Assembly (NCBI GenBank): GCA_037953625.1
Contig: CM075649.1
Coordinates: forward strand, 70,711,290 to 70,775,289
Source: Crotalaria pallida
Taxonomy: Eukaryota; Streptophyta; Magnoliopsida; Fabales; Fabaceae
DNA length: 64,000 bases
Direction of reading: 5' to 3'
The position numbers and the translations under genes were made by a program. Below, one piece after another: positions 1 to 11,338 of this stretch. The notes under the pieces were generated by a model, which saw only the letters and a program-made list of their open reading frames with translations, was not told the origin of the DNA and did not search any database. How positions within the stretch are numbered: position 1 is the first letter of the stretch; every line of letters begins with the position of its first letter.

Positions 1-3000
1 GTTAATAGAGTATTGTAAAGGCTTAGAATGGTATATGAATGTGTATTAGGACATATAAGAACCTTTAGAATGATCCTAAACAATGCTTGGTGCCCCAAGG
101 GACGTATAGGATGTAGCATGAGTCCTTGGAGGCTCTAACAAGTGTAGAATGGTTAATAGAGTATTCTAAAGTCTTAGAATGGTATCTGAATGTGTATTAG
201 GACATATAAGAACCTTTAGAATGATCCTAAACAATGGTTGGTGCCCCAAGGGACGTATAGGATGTAGCATGAGTCCTTGGAGGCTCTAACAAGTGTAATA
301 TTGTTAATAGAGTATTCTAAAGGCTTAGAATGGTCTAGGAATGTGTATTAGGACATATATGAAACTTTAGAATGATCCTAAACAATGCTTGGTGCCCCAA
401 GGGACGTATAGGATGTAGCATGAGTCCTTGGAGGCTCTAACAAGTGTAGAATGGTTAATAGAGTATTCTAAAGGCTTAGAATGGTATCTGAATGTGTATT
501 AGGACATATAAGAACCTTTAGAATGATCCTAAAAATGGTTGGTGCCCCAAGGGACGTATAGGATGTAGCATGAGTCCTTGGAGGCTCTAACAAGTGTAAT
601 ATTGTTAATAGAGTATTCTAAAGGCTTAGAATGGTCTAGGAATGTGTATTGGGACATATAAGAACCTTTAGAATGATCCTAAACATCGCTTGGTGCCCCA
701 AGGAACGTATTGGATGTAGCATGAGTCATTGGAGGCTCTAACAAGTGTAGAATGGTTAATAGGGTATTCTAAAGGCTTAGAATGGTCTAGGAATGTGTAT
801 TAGGACATATATGAACCTTTAGAATGATCCTAAACAATGCTTGGTGCCCCAAGGGACGTATAGGATGTAGCATGAGTCCTTGGAGGCTCTAACAAGTGTA
901 GAATGGTTAATAGAGTATTCTAAAGTCTTAGAATGGTATCTGAATGTGTATTAGGACATATAAGAACCTTTAGAATGATCCTAAACAATGGTGGGTGCCC
1001 CAAGGGACGTATAGGATGTAGCATGAGTCCTTGGAGGCTCTAACAAGTGTAATATTGTTAATAGAGTATTCTAAAGGCTTAGAATGGTCTAGGAATGTGT
1101 ATTGGGACATATAAGAACCTTTAGAATGATCGTAAACAATGCTTGGTGCCCCAAGGGACGTATAGGATGTAGCATGAGTCCTTGGAGGCTCTAACAAGTG
1201 TAGAATGGTTAAGAAAGTATTCTAAAGGCTTAGAATCGTCTAGGAATGTGTATTAGGACATATAAGAACCTTTAGAATGATCCTAAACATTGCTTGGTGC
1301 CCCAAGGGACGTATAGGATGTAGCATGAGTCCTTGGAGGCTCTAACAAGTGTAATATAGTTAATAGAGTATTCTAAAGGCTTAGAATGGTCTAGGAATGT
1401 GTATTGGGACATATAAGAACCTTTAGAATGATCCTAAACATCGCTTGGTGCCCCAAGGAACGTATTGGATGTAGCATGAGTCATTGGAGGCTCTAACAAG
1501 TGTAGAATGGTTAATAGGGTATTCTAAAGGCTTAGAATGGTCTAGGAATGTGTATTAGGACATATATGAACCTTTAGAATGATCCTAAACAATGCTTGGT
1601 GCCCCAAGGGACGTATAGGATGTAGCATGAGTCCTTGGAGGCTCTAACAAGTGTAGAATGGTTAATAGAGTATTCTAAAGTCTTAGAATGGTATCTGAAT
1701 GTGTATTAGGACATATAAGAACCTTTAGAATGATCGTAAACAATGCTTGGTGCACCAAGGGATGTATAGGATGTAGCATGAGTCCTTGGAGGCTCTAACA
1801 AGTGTAGTTGGTTAATAGGGTAATCTAAAGGCTTAGTATTGTCTAGGAATATGTATTGGGATATATAAGAACCTTTAGAATGATCGTAAACAATGCTTGG
1901 TGCCCCAAGGGACGTATAGGATGTAGCATGAGTCCTTGGAGGCTCTAACAAGTGTAGAATGGTTAAGAAAGTATTCTAAAGGCTTAGAATCGTCTAGGAA
2001 TGTGTATTAGGACATATAAGAACCTTTAGAATGATCCTAAACATTGCTTGGTGCCCCAAGGGACGTATAGGATGTAGCATGAGTCCTTGGAGGCTCTAAC
2101 AAGTTTATATAGTTAATAGAGTATTCTAAAGGCTTAGAATGGTCTAGGAATGTGTATTGGGACATATAAGAACCTTTAGAATGATCCTAAACATCGCTTG
2201 GTGCCCCAAGGAACGTATTGGATGTAGCATGAGTCATTGGAGGCTCTAACAAGTGTAATATAGTTAATAGAGTATTCTAAAGGCTTAGAATGGTCTGGGA
2301 ATGTGTATTTGGACATATATGAACCTTTAGAATGATCCTAAACAATGCTCGGTGCCCTAAGGGACGTATATGATGTAGCATGAGTCCTTTGAGGCTCTAA
2401 CAAGTGTAGAATGGTTAATAGAGTATACTAAAGGCTTAGAATGGTCTTGGAATGTCTATTAGGACATATAAGAACCTTTAGAATGATCCTAAATAATGCT
2501 TGGTGGCCCAAGGGACGTATTGGATGTAGCATGAGTCCTTGGAGGCTCTAACAAGTGTAAAATAGTTAATAGAGTATTCTAAAGGCTTAGAATGGTCTAG
2601 GAATGTGTATTGGAACATATATGAACCTTTAGAATGATCCTAAACAATGCTTGGTGCAACAAGGGGTGTATAGGATGTAGCATGAGTCCTTGGAGGCTCT
2701 AACAAGTGTAAAATAGTTAAAAGAGTATTCTAAAGGCTTAGAATCGTCTAGGAATGTGTATTAGGACATATAAGAACCTTTAGAATGATCCTAAACAATG
2801 CTTGGTGCCCCAAGGGACATATAGGATGTAGCATGAGTCCTTGGAGGCTCTAACAAGTGTAATATAGTTAATAGAGTATTCTAAAGGCTTAGAATGGTCT
2901 AGGAATGTGTATTGGGACATATAAGAACCTTTAGAATGATCCTAAACATCGCTTGGTTCCCCAAGGAACGTATTGGATGTAGCATGAGTCATTGGAGGCT

Positions 3001-6000
3001 CTAACAAGTGTAGAATGGTTAATAGGGTAATCTAAAGGCTTAGTATCGTCTAGGAATATGTATTGGGACATATAAGAACCTTTAGAATGATCCTAAACAA
3101 TGCTTAGTGCCCCAAGGGATGTAGAAGATGTAGCTTGAGTCCTTGGAGGCTCTAACAAGTGTAGAATGGTTAATAGGGTATTCTAAAGGCTTAGAATGGT
3201 CTAGGAATGTGTATTAGGACATATATGAACCTTTAGAATGATCCTAAACAATGCTTGGTGCCCCAAGGGACGTATAGGATGTAGCATGAGTCCTTGGAGG
3301 CTCTAACAAGTGTAGAATGGTTAATAGAGTATTCTAAAGGTTTAGAATGGTATAGGAATGTGTATTAGGACATATAAGAACCTTTAGAATGATCCTAAAC
3401 AATGGTTGGTGCCCGAAGGGACGTATAGGATGTAGCATGAGTCCTTGGAGGCTCTAACAAGTGTAATATGGTTAATAGAGTATTCTAAAGGCTTAGAATG
3501 GTCTAGGAATGTGTATTGAGACATATCAGAACCTTTAGAATGATCCTAAACAATGCTTGGTGCCCCAAGGGATGTATTGGATGTAGCATGAGTCCTTGGA
3601 GGCTCTAACAAGTGTAGAATGGTTAATAGGGTATTTTAAAGGCATAGAATGGTCTAGGAATGTCTATTAGGACATATATGAACCTTTAGAATGATCCTAA
3701 ACAATGCTCGGTGCCCTAAGGGACGTATATGATGTAGCATGAGTCCTTTGAGGCTCTAACAAGTGTAGAATGGTTAATAGAGTATACTAAAGGCTTAGAA
3801 TGGTCTTGGAATGTCTATTAGCACATATAAGAACCTTTAGAATGATCCTAAACAATGCTTGGTGCACCAAGGGATGTATAGGATGTAGCATGAGTCCTTG
3901 GAAGCTCTAACAAGTGTAAAATAGTTAAAAGAGTATTCTAAAGGCTTAGAATGGTCTAGGAATATGTATTGGGACATATAAGAACCTTTAGAATGATCCT
4001 AAACAATGCACAGTGCCCCATGGGACGTAGAGGATTTAGCTTGAGTCCTTGGAGGCTCTAACAAGTGTAGAATGGTTAATAGGGTATTCTAAAGGCTTAG
4101 AATGGTCTAGGAATGTGTATTGGAACATATATGAACCTTTAGAATGATCCTAAACAATGCTTGGTGCCCCAAGGGACGTATATGATGTAGAATGAGTCCT
4201 TGGAGGCTCTAACAAGTGTAGAATGGTTAATAGAGTATTGTAAAGGCTTAGAATGGTATATGAATGTGTATTAGGACATATAAGAACCTTTAGAATGATC
4301 CTAAACAATGCTTGGTGGACCAAGGGACGTATTGGATGTAGCATGAGTCCTTGGAGGCTCTAACAAGTGTAAAATAGTAATAGAGTATTTTAAAGGCTTA
4401 GAATGGTCTAGGAATGTGTATTAGGACATATAAGAACCTTTAGAATGATCCTAAACAATGCTTGGTGGACCAAGGGACGTATTGGATGTAGCATGAGTCC
4501 TTGGAGGCTCTAACAAGTGTAAAATAGTAATAGAGTATTTTAAAGGCTTAGAATGGTCTAGGAATGTGTATTAGGACATATAAGAACCTTTAGAATGATC
4601 CTAAACAATGCATGGTGCACCAAGGGATGTATAGGATGTAGCATGAGTCCTTGGAGGCTCTAACAAGTGTAAAATAGTTAAAAGAGTATTCTAAAGGCTT
4701 AGAATGGTCTAGGAATGTGTATTGGGACATATAAGAACCTTTAGAATGATCCTAAACAATGCTTAGTGCCCCAAGGGACGTAGAGGATGTAGCTTGAGTC
4801 CTTGGAGGCTCTAACAAGTGTAGAATGGTTAATAGGGTATTCTAAAGGCTTAGAATGGTCTAGGAATGTGTATTAGGACATATATGAACCTTTAGAATGA
4901 TCCTAAACAATGCTTGGTGCCCCATGGGACGTATATGATGTAGAATGAGTCCTTGGAGGCTCTAACAAGTGTAGAATTGTTAATAGAGTATTCTAAAGGC
5001 TTAGAATGGTATATGAATGTGTATTAGGACATATAAGAACATTTAGAATGATCCTAAACAATGCTTGGTGCCCCAAGTGTCGTATAGGATGTAGCATGAG
5101 TCCATGGAGGCTCTAACAAGTGTAAAATAGTTAATAGAGTATTCTAAAGGCTTAGAATGGTCTAGGAATGTGTATTGGAACATATAATAACCTTTAGAAT
5201 GATCCTAAACAATGCTTGGTGCCCCAAGGGACGTCTTGGGTGTTGCATGAGTCCTTGGAGGCTCTAACAAGTGTAGAATGGTTAATAGGGTATTCTAAAG
5301 GCTTAGTATTGTCTAGGAATATGTATTGGGACATATAAGAACCTTTAGAATGATCCTAAACAATGCTTGGTGCCCCAAGGGACGTATAGGATGTAGCATG
5401 AGTCCTTGGAGGCTCTAACAAGTGTAGAATGGTTAATAGGGTATTCTAAAGGCTTAGAATGGTCTAGGAATGTGTATTAGGACATATATGAACCTTTAGA
5501 ATGATCCTAAACAATGCTTGGTGGACCAAGGGACGTAGAGGATGTAGCATGAGTTCTTTGAGGCTCTAACAAGTGCAGAATGGTTAAGAGAGTATTCTAG
5601 AGGCTAAGAATTGTCTAGGAATGTGTATTAGGACATATAAGAACCTTTAGAATGATCCTAAACAATGCTTGGTGCACCAAGGGATGTATAGGATGTAGCA
5701 TGAGTCCTTGGAGGCTCTAACAAGTGTAAAATAGTTAATAGAGTATTCTAAAGGCTTAGAATGGTCTAGGAATGTGTATTGGGACATATAAGAACCTTTA
5801 GAATGATCCTAAACAATGCTTGGTGCCCCAAGGGACGTATTGGATGTAGCATGAGTCCTTGGAGGCTCTAACAAGTGTAGAATGGTTAATAGGGTATTCT
5901 AAAGGCTTAGAATGGTCTAGGAATGTGTATTTGGACATATATGAACCTTTAGAATGATCCTAAACAATGCTTGGTGGCCCAAGGGACGTAGAGGATGTAG

Positions 6001-6286
6001 CATGAGTTCTTTGATGCTCTAACAAGTGCAGAATGGTTAAGAGAGTATTCTAGAGGCTTAGAATCGTCTAGGAATGTGTATTAGGATATATAAGAACCTT
6101 TAGAATGATCCTAAACAATGCTTGGTGCACCAAGGGATGTATACGATGTAGCATCAGTCCTTGGAGTCTCTAACAAGTGTAGAATGGTTAATTGGGTATT
6201 CTAAAGGCTTAGAATGGTCTAGGAATGTGTATTGGGACATATAAGAACCTTTAGAATGATCCTAAACAATGCTTGGTGCCCCAAGG
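1..6286 (+). repeat. Satellite block 1, 151-bp monomer, about 41.6 copies
   Basis: Head-to-tail satellite with a 151-bp monomer. The word GTTAATAG recurs at 152, 303 and 454, exactly 151 bp apart. A diagnostic variant (CATCGCTTGG followed by GGAACGTATTGG) recurs at 684, 1439, 2192 and 2948, that is every five monomers (about 755 bp), so this end has higher-order structure. Monomers contain a 10-bp inverted repeat (ATTCTAAAGG / CCTTTAGAAT) and a short dyad CTTGG-TGCC-CCAAG. The array runs off the left edge of the window. The monomer length is typical of plant centromeric or pericentromeric satellites; centromeric function is inference. Reading frames inside it are short and not genes. Confidence 0.97.
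6282..6286. repeat. Left target-site duplication of element A
   Basis: CAAGG immediately before TGTAACA; it matches the five bases after the element at 11334-11338. Together they restore the satellite phrase GCCCCAAGGGACG. Confidence 0.9.
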
Positions 6287-7121
6287 TGTAACATCTGCCT
6301 TTTGACTCTCTACTTCTACAAGTCCCTAATCAAGAAATTGTGTTAACCTAATTGATTTAAGAATTGATTTATAGAGTTTTGTTTTCATGATGAATTTTTA
6401 CGCTTTGAAATTTTATTCACTTGTGTTATGATTTTATGTGTTTGATTTTCTATGGTTTTCAATGAATCATATTGCTTAAGGTTTTAATTAAGATTTTACC
6501 TTCTTAATTGAATTCACATGATTTTATGGTTTTAAGATGGAAAATTATATTATTTTAAGTTTCAAAAATCAAAGTCCAATTATCTTGATCTAGAATTAAC
6601 TGTAGAAACCCTAATTAGTATCCTAATCTTTGATTAAACCTTAATCGAGCTCTTAATCCTTGATTAAGTGCTTAATCACTTTCCTAAACCCTAAATCATC
6701 AAGGTTAGTGAACTAATCTAGAATTAGTTTTCCCTAAACTTATGCTAGTATGGGTTAAGTTTTTGATTAGTACCTTAATCCTTAATTAAGCCCTAATCTC
6801 TAAGGATTAGTGGACTAAACCTAAATTAGTTTTCCTAATCCTACCCTAATCGTGATTAGACCCTAATTAGCACCTTAAACCCAAATTAGCCAACCTAATC
6901 TACCCTAAACCCCTAAGGCCGAATGCTAAGTGCATTACTTGGCCACCAAGTTTGTTTACTTGGTCTCCTAGTTGCTTTGCTTCATGGTTAAGTCTATGAC
7001 ATCATCCTAATGACCTAAGCATGACATAAGGAGGAAAATAAAAAGGGAAATAGAAAAGAAAAGAGAGTGAGCCGTGGGGAGGAGGAAAGAAACATAGCCC
7101 AAACCCAATGTCATGTGTGAA

Positions 7122-7127
7122 TATAAG
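7122..7127 (+). promoter_or_regulatory. Putative TATA box of element A
   Basis: TATAAG in the context GAATATAAGCACC, about 835 bp into the LTR. It is followed by a C/T-rich stretch and a GA microsatellite near 7221, which looks like a retroelement leader. Position and context fit a U3/R boundary; not proven. Confidence 0.45.
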
Positions 7128-9629
7128 CACCCATATACACCTTTCATTTGATTTCTCTTCTTCATTTCCATTCATTCCAAACCAAACACAACACTAAGAG
7201 TAAAAACCAAGCTCTTAGTGAGAGAGAGAGAGAGGGAATTCGTGAGAGAAGAGGAGAAGATGAACCAAACCTCAACACAAATCTCCTACACAATCTAAGT
7301 GAAATCAAGCCAAGATAGTGAAGAGGAAAAGGAGAAACCATGGACTTAGGGAGAAAAGTGAGTGAACCGTGAGGAGAGGGAAGAGAAAACCAAAGAACAA
7401 TCCAAAGATTTGGACTTGATTTTGAAGTTTTTAATTAAGTAAGCATTTTATTTCATGATCTTAAAAGTTTTAAACCTATTTTCTTTGATTCATTTTCGGT
7501 TTTTCATGATTTCTTTCTAAAGCTTTGATTTGGTTTGAAAAATGTTAATGCATGTTGGTTTTTATGTTAGATCTAGAGTTTTTACTCACATGCATGTTGG
7601 TTTCAAAACTTGATCTTGAAGTTTTTGTTAAGAAAGTGTTTTCTCTCATGATCTTGAGTTTTCTTCTTGACTTCTTGAATGGGTTTTGAAAAGAATTTGA
7701 TTCTTGAGTTTTCATAAAGGATTTTTCAAAGATCTAGTGTTTTTGTTTGCATGCATGACAAGATCCATGCTTGAACTATGATATACTTTGCTTGAATTTT
7801 AATGTAAAGATCTTTGAAATGATTGAACTTTTCTTGTGATTTTTCTATGATAGCCACGGTTTGCATGCTTGATTGAAAAGATTAAGATTTTCTCAGGTCT
7901 AAATGATGAATATGTGATTTCCATGAACTTTAAGTTGATTGTGTGTTAAATGTGAAATAAAAATTGTCTAAAGACTTGATTGTGCTCACGGTTTGATGAA
8001 TGAATAGTATGCTAGGATTATATTTTTACTTGTTTGATGAATTATGTGAAATTGTTGTTGGATTTAGAGTTGTTTTAGAAGTCTTGAATCCTTGAAAATG
8101 TTTTTGAGAAACCTAGCCAAGGTCACGGTTTGGACCTTAGCTTTTGAGTTAAATTTTCTTGAATATATGTGTGTTGATATCATGAGACTATGTGTGGATT
8201 TGTGGAGTTATTCTTTGAGGAAATAATTTTTGAACAACTAATGAAGCATACGGTTTTAGTGTGAGTAAATGTGATAAGATGAAGTTTTGCTAAGATAAAA
8301 TCGATAAAGCATAAGTTAAATGAAAATTGGTCTAAGTGTTTGTGTGAAGCATGATTCGGTTTGTATGTGCTTAAGAGTTTGATTCCTTTATTTGATTAAG
8401 ATATATGCATGAATAAGTATGTGAACATGTTTATGTTTGACTTGATTTGATGACTTGCGATTATATGATGTTTGAAACGAATGAATGTTTGTTTAAGGTT
8501 CTTAAGTAAAGTAGGAATGACTTTTAGAATGCATGAAGGTGTTTAAATGGTTTAATTTGTTTAAGTATTATGCTGTCCACATTTGGTTTTAAGTGTTTGA
8601 ACTTGAAAAAGTGTTGATCAAAGTGTTTATTGAATTGTTTTCAAGATTCTTAGTTTGTTTATGGATTTGAATTGGTTTTGAACAATGGAAAATGAATTTA
8701 AAGCTTAGGATATAATGCTGTCTAGAATTTTCTAAGTTGTATTTCTTGTTTTAAAAAAATGTTTTCAAAGTGTTTTAAAGTTTAGTTTTTATGAGTATTT
8801 AACATAAGATAAAATTGGTTTGAAAAGTGCAATTTTTCGGTGTTTTCGAAGTTGAGTTCATTGCTGTCCAAGAGAGACCAGCAAAGAAACTTTTGATTTA
8901 AATTAATTTATTTGATTGTTTTCTCATGGTTTTAAAGTATAAAAGTTAGTGTTTGATTTTGGACAAGCTTGAGCAAAAAGAACTGATGTTTTGGTTTTAA
9001 ATGGAGACAAAGTTTGGATTTTCCTAAGTTACTTTGGAAATGATTTTAAGAGTAATATTTGAATAAAGTTTAATACTCACGTATCTATCTTATGGGACTT
9101 GAAAGAAGTTGGAGTCGGGCAGACTAGGAAGGAGGCGAATCGTTCGAAACTAGTGGAATCGGTAACTGCGAACCCAGGTGAGAGAGAAGTTATCCTAAGA
9201 CACTTTGGTGTCTAGTGAGTATGCTAGGACACTCCGTACTCTCTCAAAGTCAGAGTAAAGGTCTATTGTAGCTAGTAGTATACCCGATAAATTGTGTGCC
9301 TTGTTTGTATCGCGGTATACGAAGACTCAGACCTATACCATCACATGGTATTGATTGATTGATATATTTATTTATGTTGAGATATATTGCTTATATTGTC
9401 ATTGCATGAGCATAATGCATCATTCCGCGTGATAAGATTAGAATAGCAAAGACATTAGAAACTATAAGAAAATCCCCCAAAGAATAGAGCGAAACTCTAG
9501 GGATGGAACACGCGATGGAACCGGATGATGCTGGTACGCCGAGTACGTGGATCGAGCTGACGATATGACGATGACGACGATGCTTTGGACGTGGACGCAA
9601 TGATTGCAGAATTCTCCAGAGATAGTCTC

Positions 9630-9960
9630 CATATGGTCGTAGCCATATGTTGAGAATGATTTAAGATAGGTAGGAGCCTATCTATTAAGATTGATGGATA
9701 TCCCGCATATAGTCGTAGCTATATGCCAGAGGTGATTCTGAGTGGGTCGGAGCCCGTCAGAATGATGATTGATATTCCGCATATAGATGGAGCTATATGC
9801 CGAGGTTGGTTCTGAATGGGTCGTAGCCCGTCAGAAAGATTATGGATATCCCGCATATGGTCGGAGCCGTATGCCGAAAATGATTTAGGATGGGTCGGAG
9901 CCCGTCAGACATAGTGGTCGAGTCCCACAGAAGCATTCCGCATATGGTCGGAGCTATATG
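9630..9960 (+). repeat. Run of six-base-loop hairpins in element A
   Basis: About nine consecutive inverted repeats share a layout of 7-9-bp stem and six-base loop, mostly TCGTAG or TCGGAG. Clear ones are 9630-9649 (CATATGG stem), 9664-9683 (AGATAGG), 9705-9726 (GCATATAG), 9737-9761 (TCTGA plus TGGG, one bulged base), 9779-9800 (GCATATAG), 9810-9836, 9853-9874, 9891-9904 and 9941-9960. Stem sequence differs between units while pairing is kept (CATATGG/CCATATG against CATATAG/CTATATG, with some G-T wobble). The unit is a tandem repeat alternating two stem types. A role in RNA packaging, dimerisation or stability is inference. Confidence 0.75.
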
Positions 9961-10258
9961 ACGGAGATGACTTAGGATGGGTCGACGTTAGGACAAACGA
10001 GTATAACCTCACGACTTAAAACCCTAACCCGAAGTAGTGGAGAGGAAGATACACCTGAATTACCCTCGTGGTGTTCAGCTGGATGATTGAGATAGGGGAC
10101 GACAATGACGGTGATTCGTCAAGAAGCCTTGAGAAGTCTGTCTAGGGGGGAAAAACCATAGGGGCCCTGGCTGAACCGGTCGGAGCTGGTCACTCAATGG
10201 TGTGGACGAAGTACCACATGATCACTAGACAGAGGACTGACACCCCCTTGACCAAATC

Positions 10259-10534
10259 TTGTTCAGTGAGAGGGATGCTCGAACATGGCCGGATGTGCTT
10301 ATTTCCCGGGACATTTTATATATTCATTTGTTTTGCCATCCAGTAAAAGCCGGTGTGGTTAGAGATCCTGTACTCCTGATTGCTTCCGAACTAGGTGGTT
10401 GGATTCCGAGGAGATGTAGACCCAAACCCATAAACCCTGAATTTTTCCGATGTTATGGACTCGTGACACATGGACAAGAGACTTTGACTTTGCGAGATGA
10501 GTTGATTCAAGAGATTCCCTTAAGTGAAAAATAA
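10259..10534 (+). CDS. Uncharacterised 91-aa reading frame in element A
   Basis: The longest sense-strand frame in this LTR, ATG to TAA, 91 codons. I recognise no domain; there is no signal peptide or obvious membrane segment. The protein is of mixed composition, with a Pro/Arg-rich middle and an acidic C-terminus. A second small frame of 48 codons follows at 10733-10879. Both lie downstream of the hairpin run, in what would be R/U5. Chance frames of this size are expected in 5 kb, so coding status is doubtful; no second copy of element A exists here to test conservation. Confidence 0.18.
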   Translation: MFSERDARTWPDVLISRDILYIHLFCHPVKAGVVRDPVLLIASELGGWIPRRCRPKPINPEFFRCYGLVTHGQETLTLRDELIQEIPLSEK

Positions 10535-11333
10535 GACGTTAGACAATGCGACGATTGCATTGCATCCTCATGCATCTTACATGATTATCTGTTATATTGT
10601 TTGTATTGTTTGTTATGTTCTGGTATACGTCGCTAGTGTAAATCCAAGAAGTCGATGGGAGTAATTCCATTCGGATAACTAACTCTCTCAACTTCTTGTG
10701 CACATGTGACTGTGAACCTCTGGTTCTAAAAGATGATGGAGCCGGTGATGCTTCTCCTGGAAGGAACACTTACTGATCGTGATGCGCTGACGAGAGGGCT
10801 ACTGTTGGACGACGGAGGCTGCTTTTGGGAACTTATGTTCCGGATCGAGAAGGAGACGCTGCTTAGTAGTTATAATTAGGTTCCAATGGACCCTTGCATG
10901 ATATGTATATCAAGTGTACCCCTCCTCTTTTGAAATGTTTTGATAAGGTAAATGCTTATGTAAGAATGGCACCGATGAACTATGGTGGCCACTTTTGAAA
11001 GAATCTTTATGATCTGTTTCCGAACTGTTTTCAAAAGGACTTTCGTAATCAGACAGACAAACCATTTTAACTAAACCAATTATGTTTTCTATATGTAAAA
11101 TGTTTTACTTATCCGTTGAAAATAAGTTACCAATATCAAATTAATTTTAGAAAATTCAGTAAACGTTTTTAAGAGAAAGGATTTAAAAGTAATACCTTGT
11201 TTTGGAAAGCTTGACCGTTGAGTTTTATGCTTGTGAAAAAAAAAAGAAAAAAAAATTTCACCCTATTTTTCATAAAAGAATTAATTAGTATTTGATAGTG
11301 GTTATTTCGAGTTTTCCAAATCGGGCTGTTACA

Positions 11334-11338
11334 CAAGG
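11334..11338. repeat. Right target-site duplication of element A
   Basis: CAAGG immediately after TGTTACA; perfect partner of 6282-6286. Confidence 0.9.

Larger units (their letters stand above)
6287..11333 (+). mobile_element. Element A: 5.05-kb solo LTR
   Basis: Non-satellite block with terminal TGTAACA and TGTTACA, a perfect 7-bp inverted pair of the TG...CA class, flanked by a 5-bp duplication CAAGG. Satellite phase is restored across it, so this is one clean insertion. I find no second copy of either terminus inside, no gag or pol, no primer-binding site and no polypurine tract, so it is read as a solo LTR left by LTR-LTR recombination rather than a whole element. TATAAG near 7122, preceded by AT-rich U3-like sequence and followed by pyrimidine-rich leader, suggests plus orientation. 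A GTAAGC donor-like site lies at 7439. The 5-kb length fits long-LTR Ty3/gypsy lineages (Tekay, Ogre/Tat); the lineage is not settled because no coding domain is present. Confidence 0.85.

Noticed and set aside
970..1951. Minus-strand frames of 60-81 codons in the satellite (LEPPRTHATSYTSLGAP type)
   Set aside because: They are translations of the 151-bp monomer; since 151 is not a multiple of three the frame rotates, and lengths depend on local point changes. Same for 4150-4344, 12797-13390 and 39115-39342.
1..6286. Regular repeats considered as a CRISPR array
   Set aside because: No unique spacers; the whole 151-bp unit repeats head to tail in a plant-type sequence.
6640..6910. CCTAAACCC/CCTAATC-rich stretch in element A considered as interstitial telomere repeat
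   Set aside because: Units are irregular (CCTAATC, CCCTAATTAG, CCCTAAACCC) and not tandem TTTAGGG; likely U3 low-complexity sequence.
9391..9600. Minus-strand frames in element A (9391-9600, 10539-10769)
   Set aside because: Opposite to the inferred LTR transcription, no recognisable features; chance frames.
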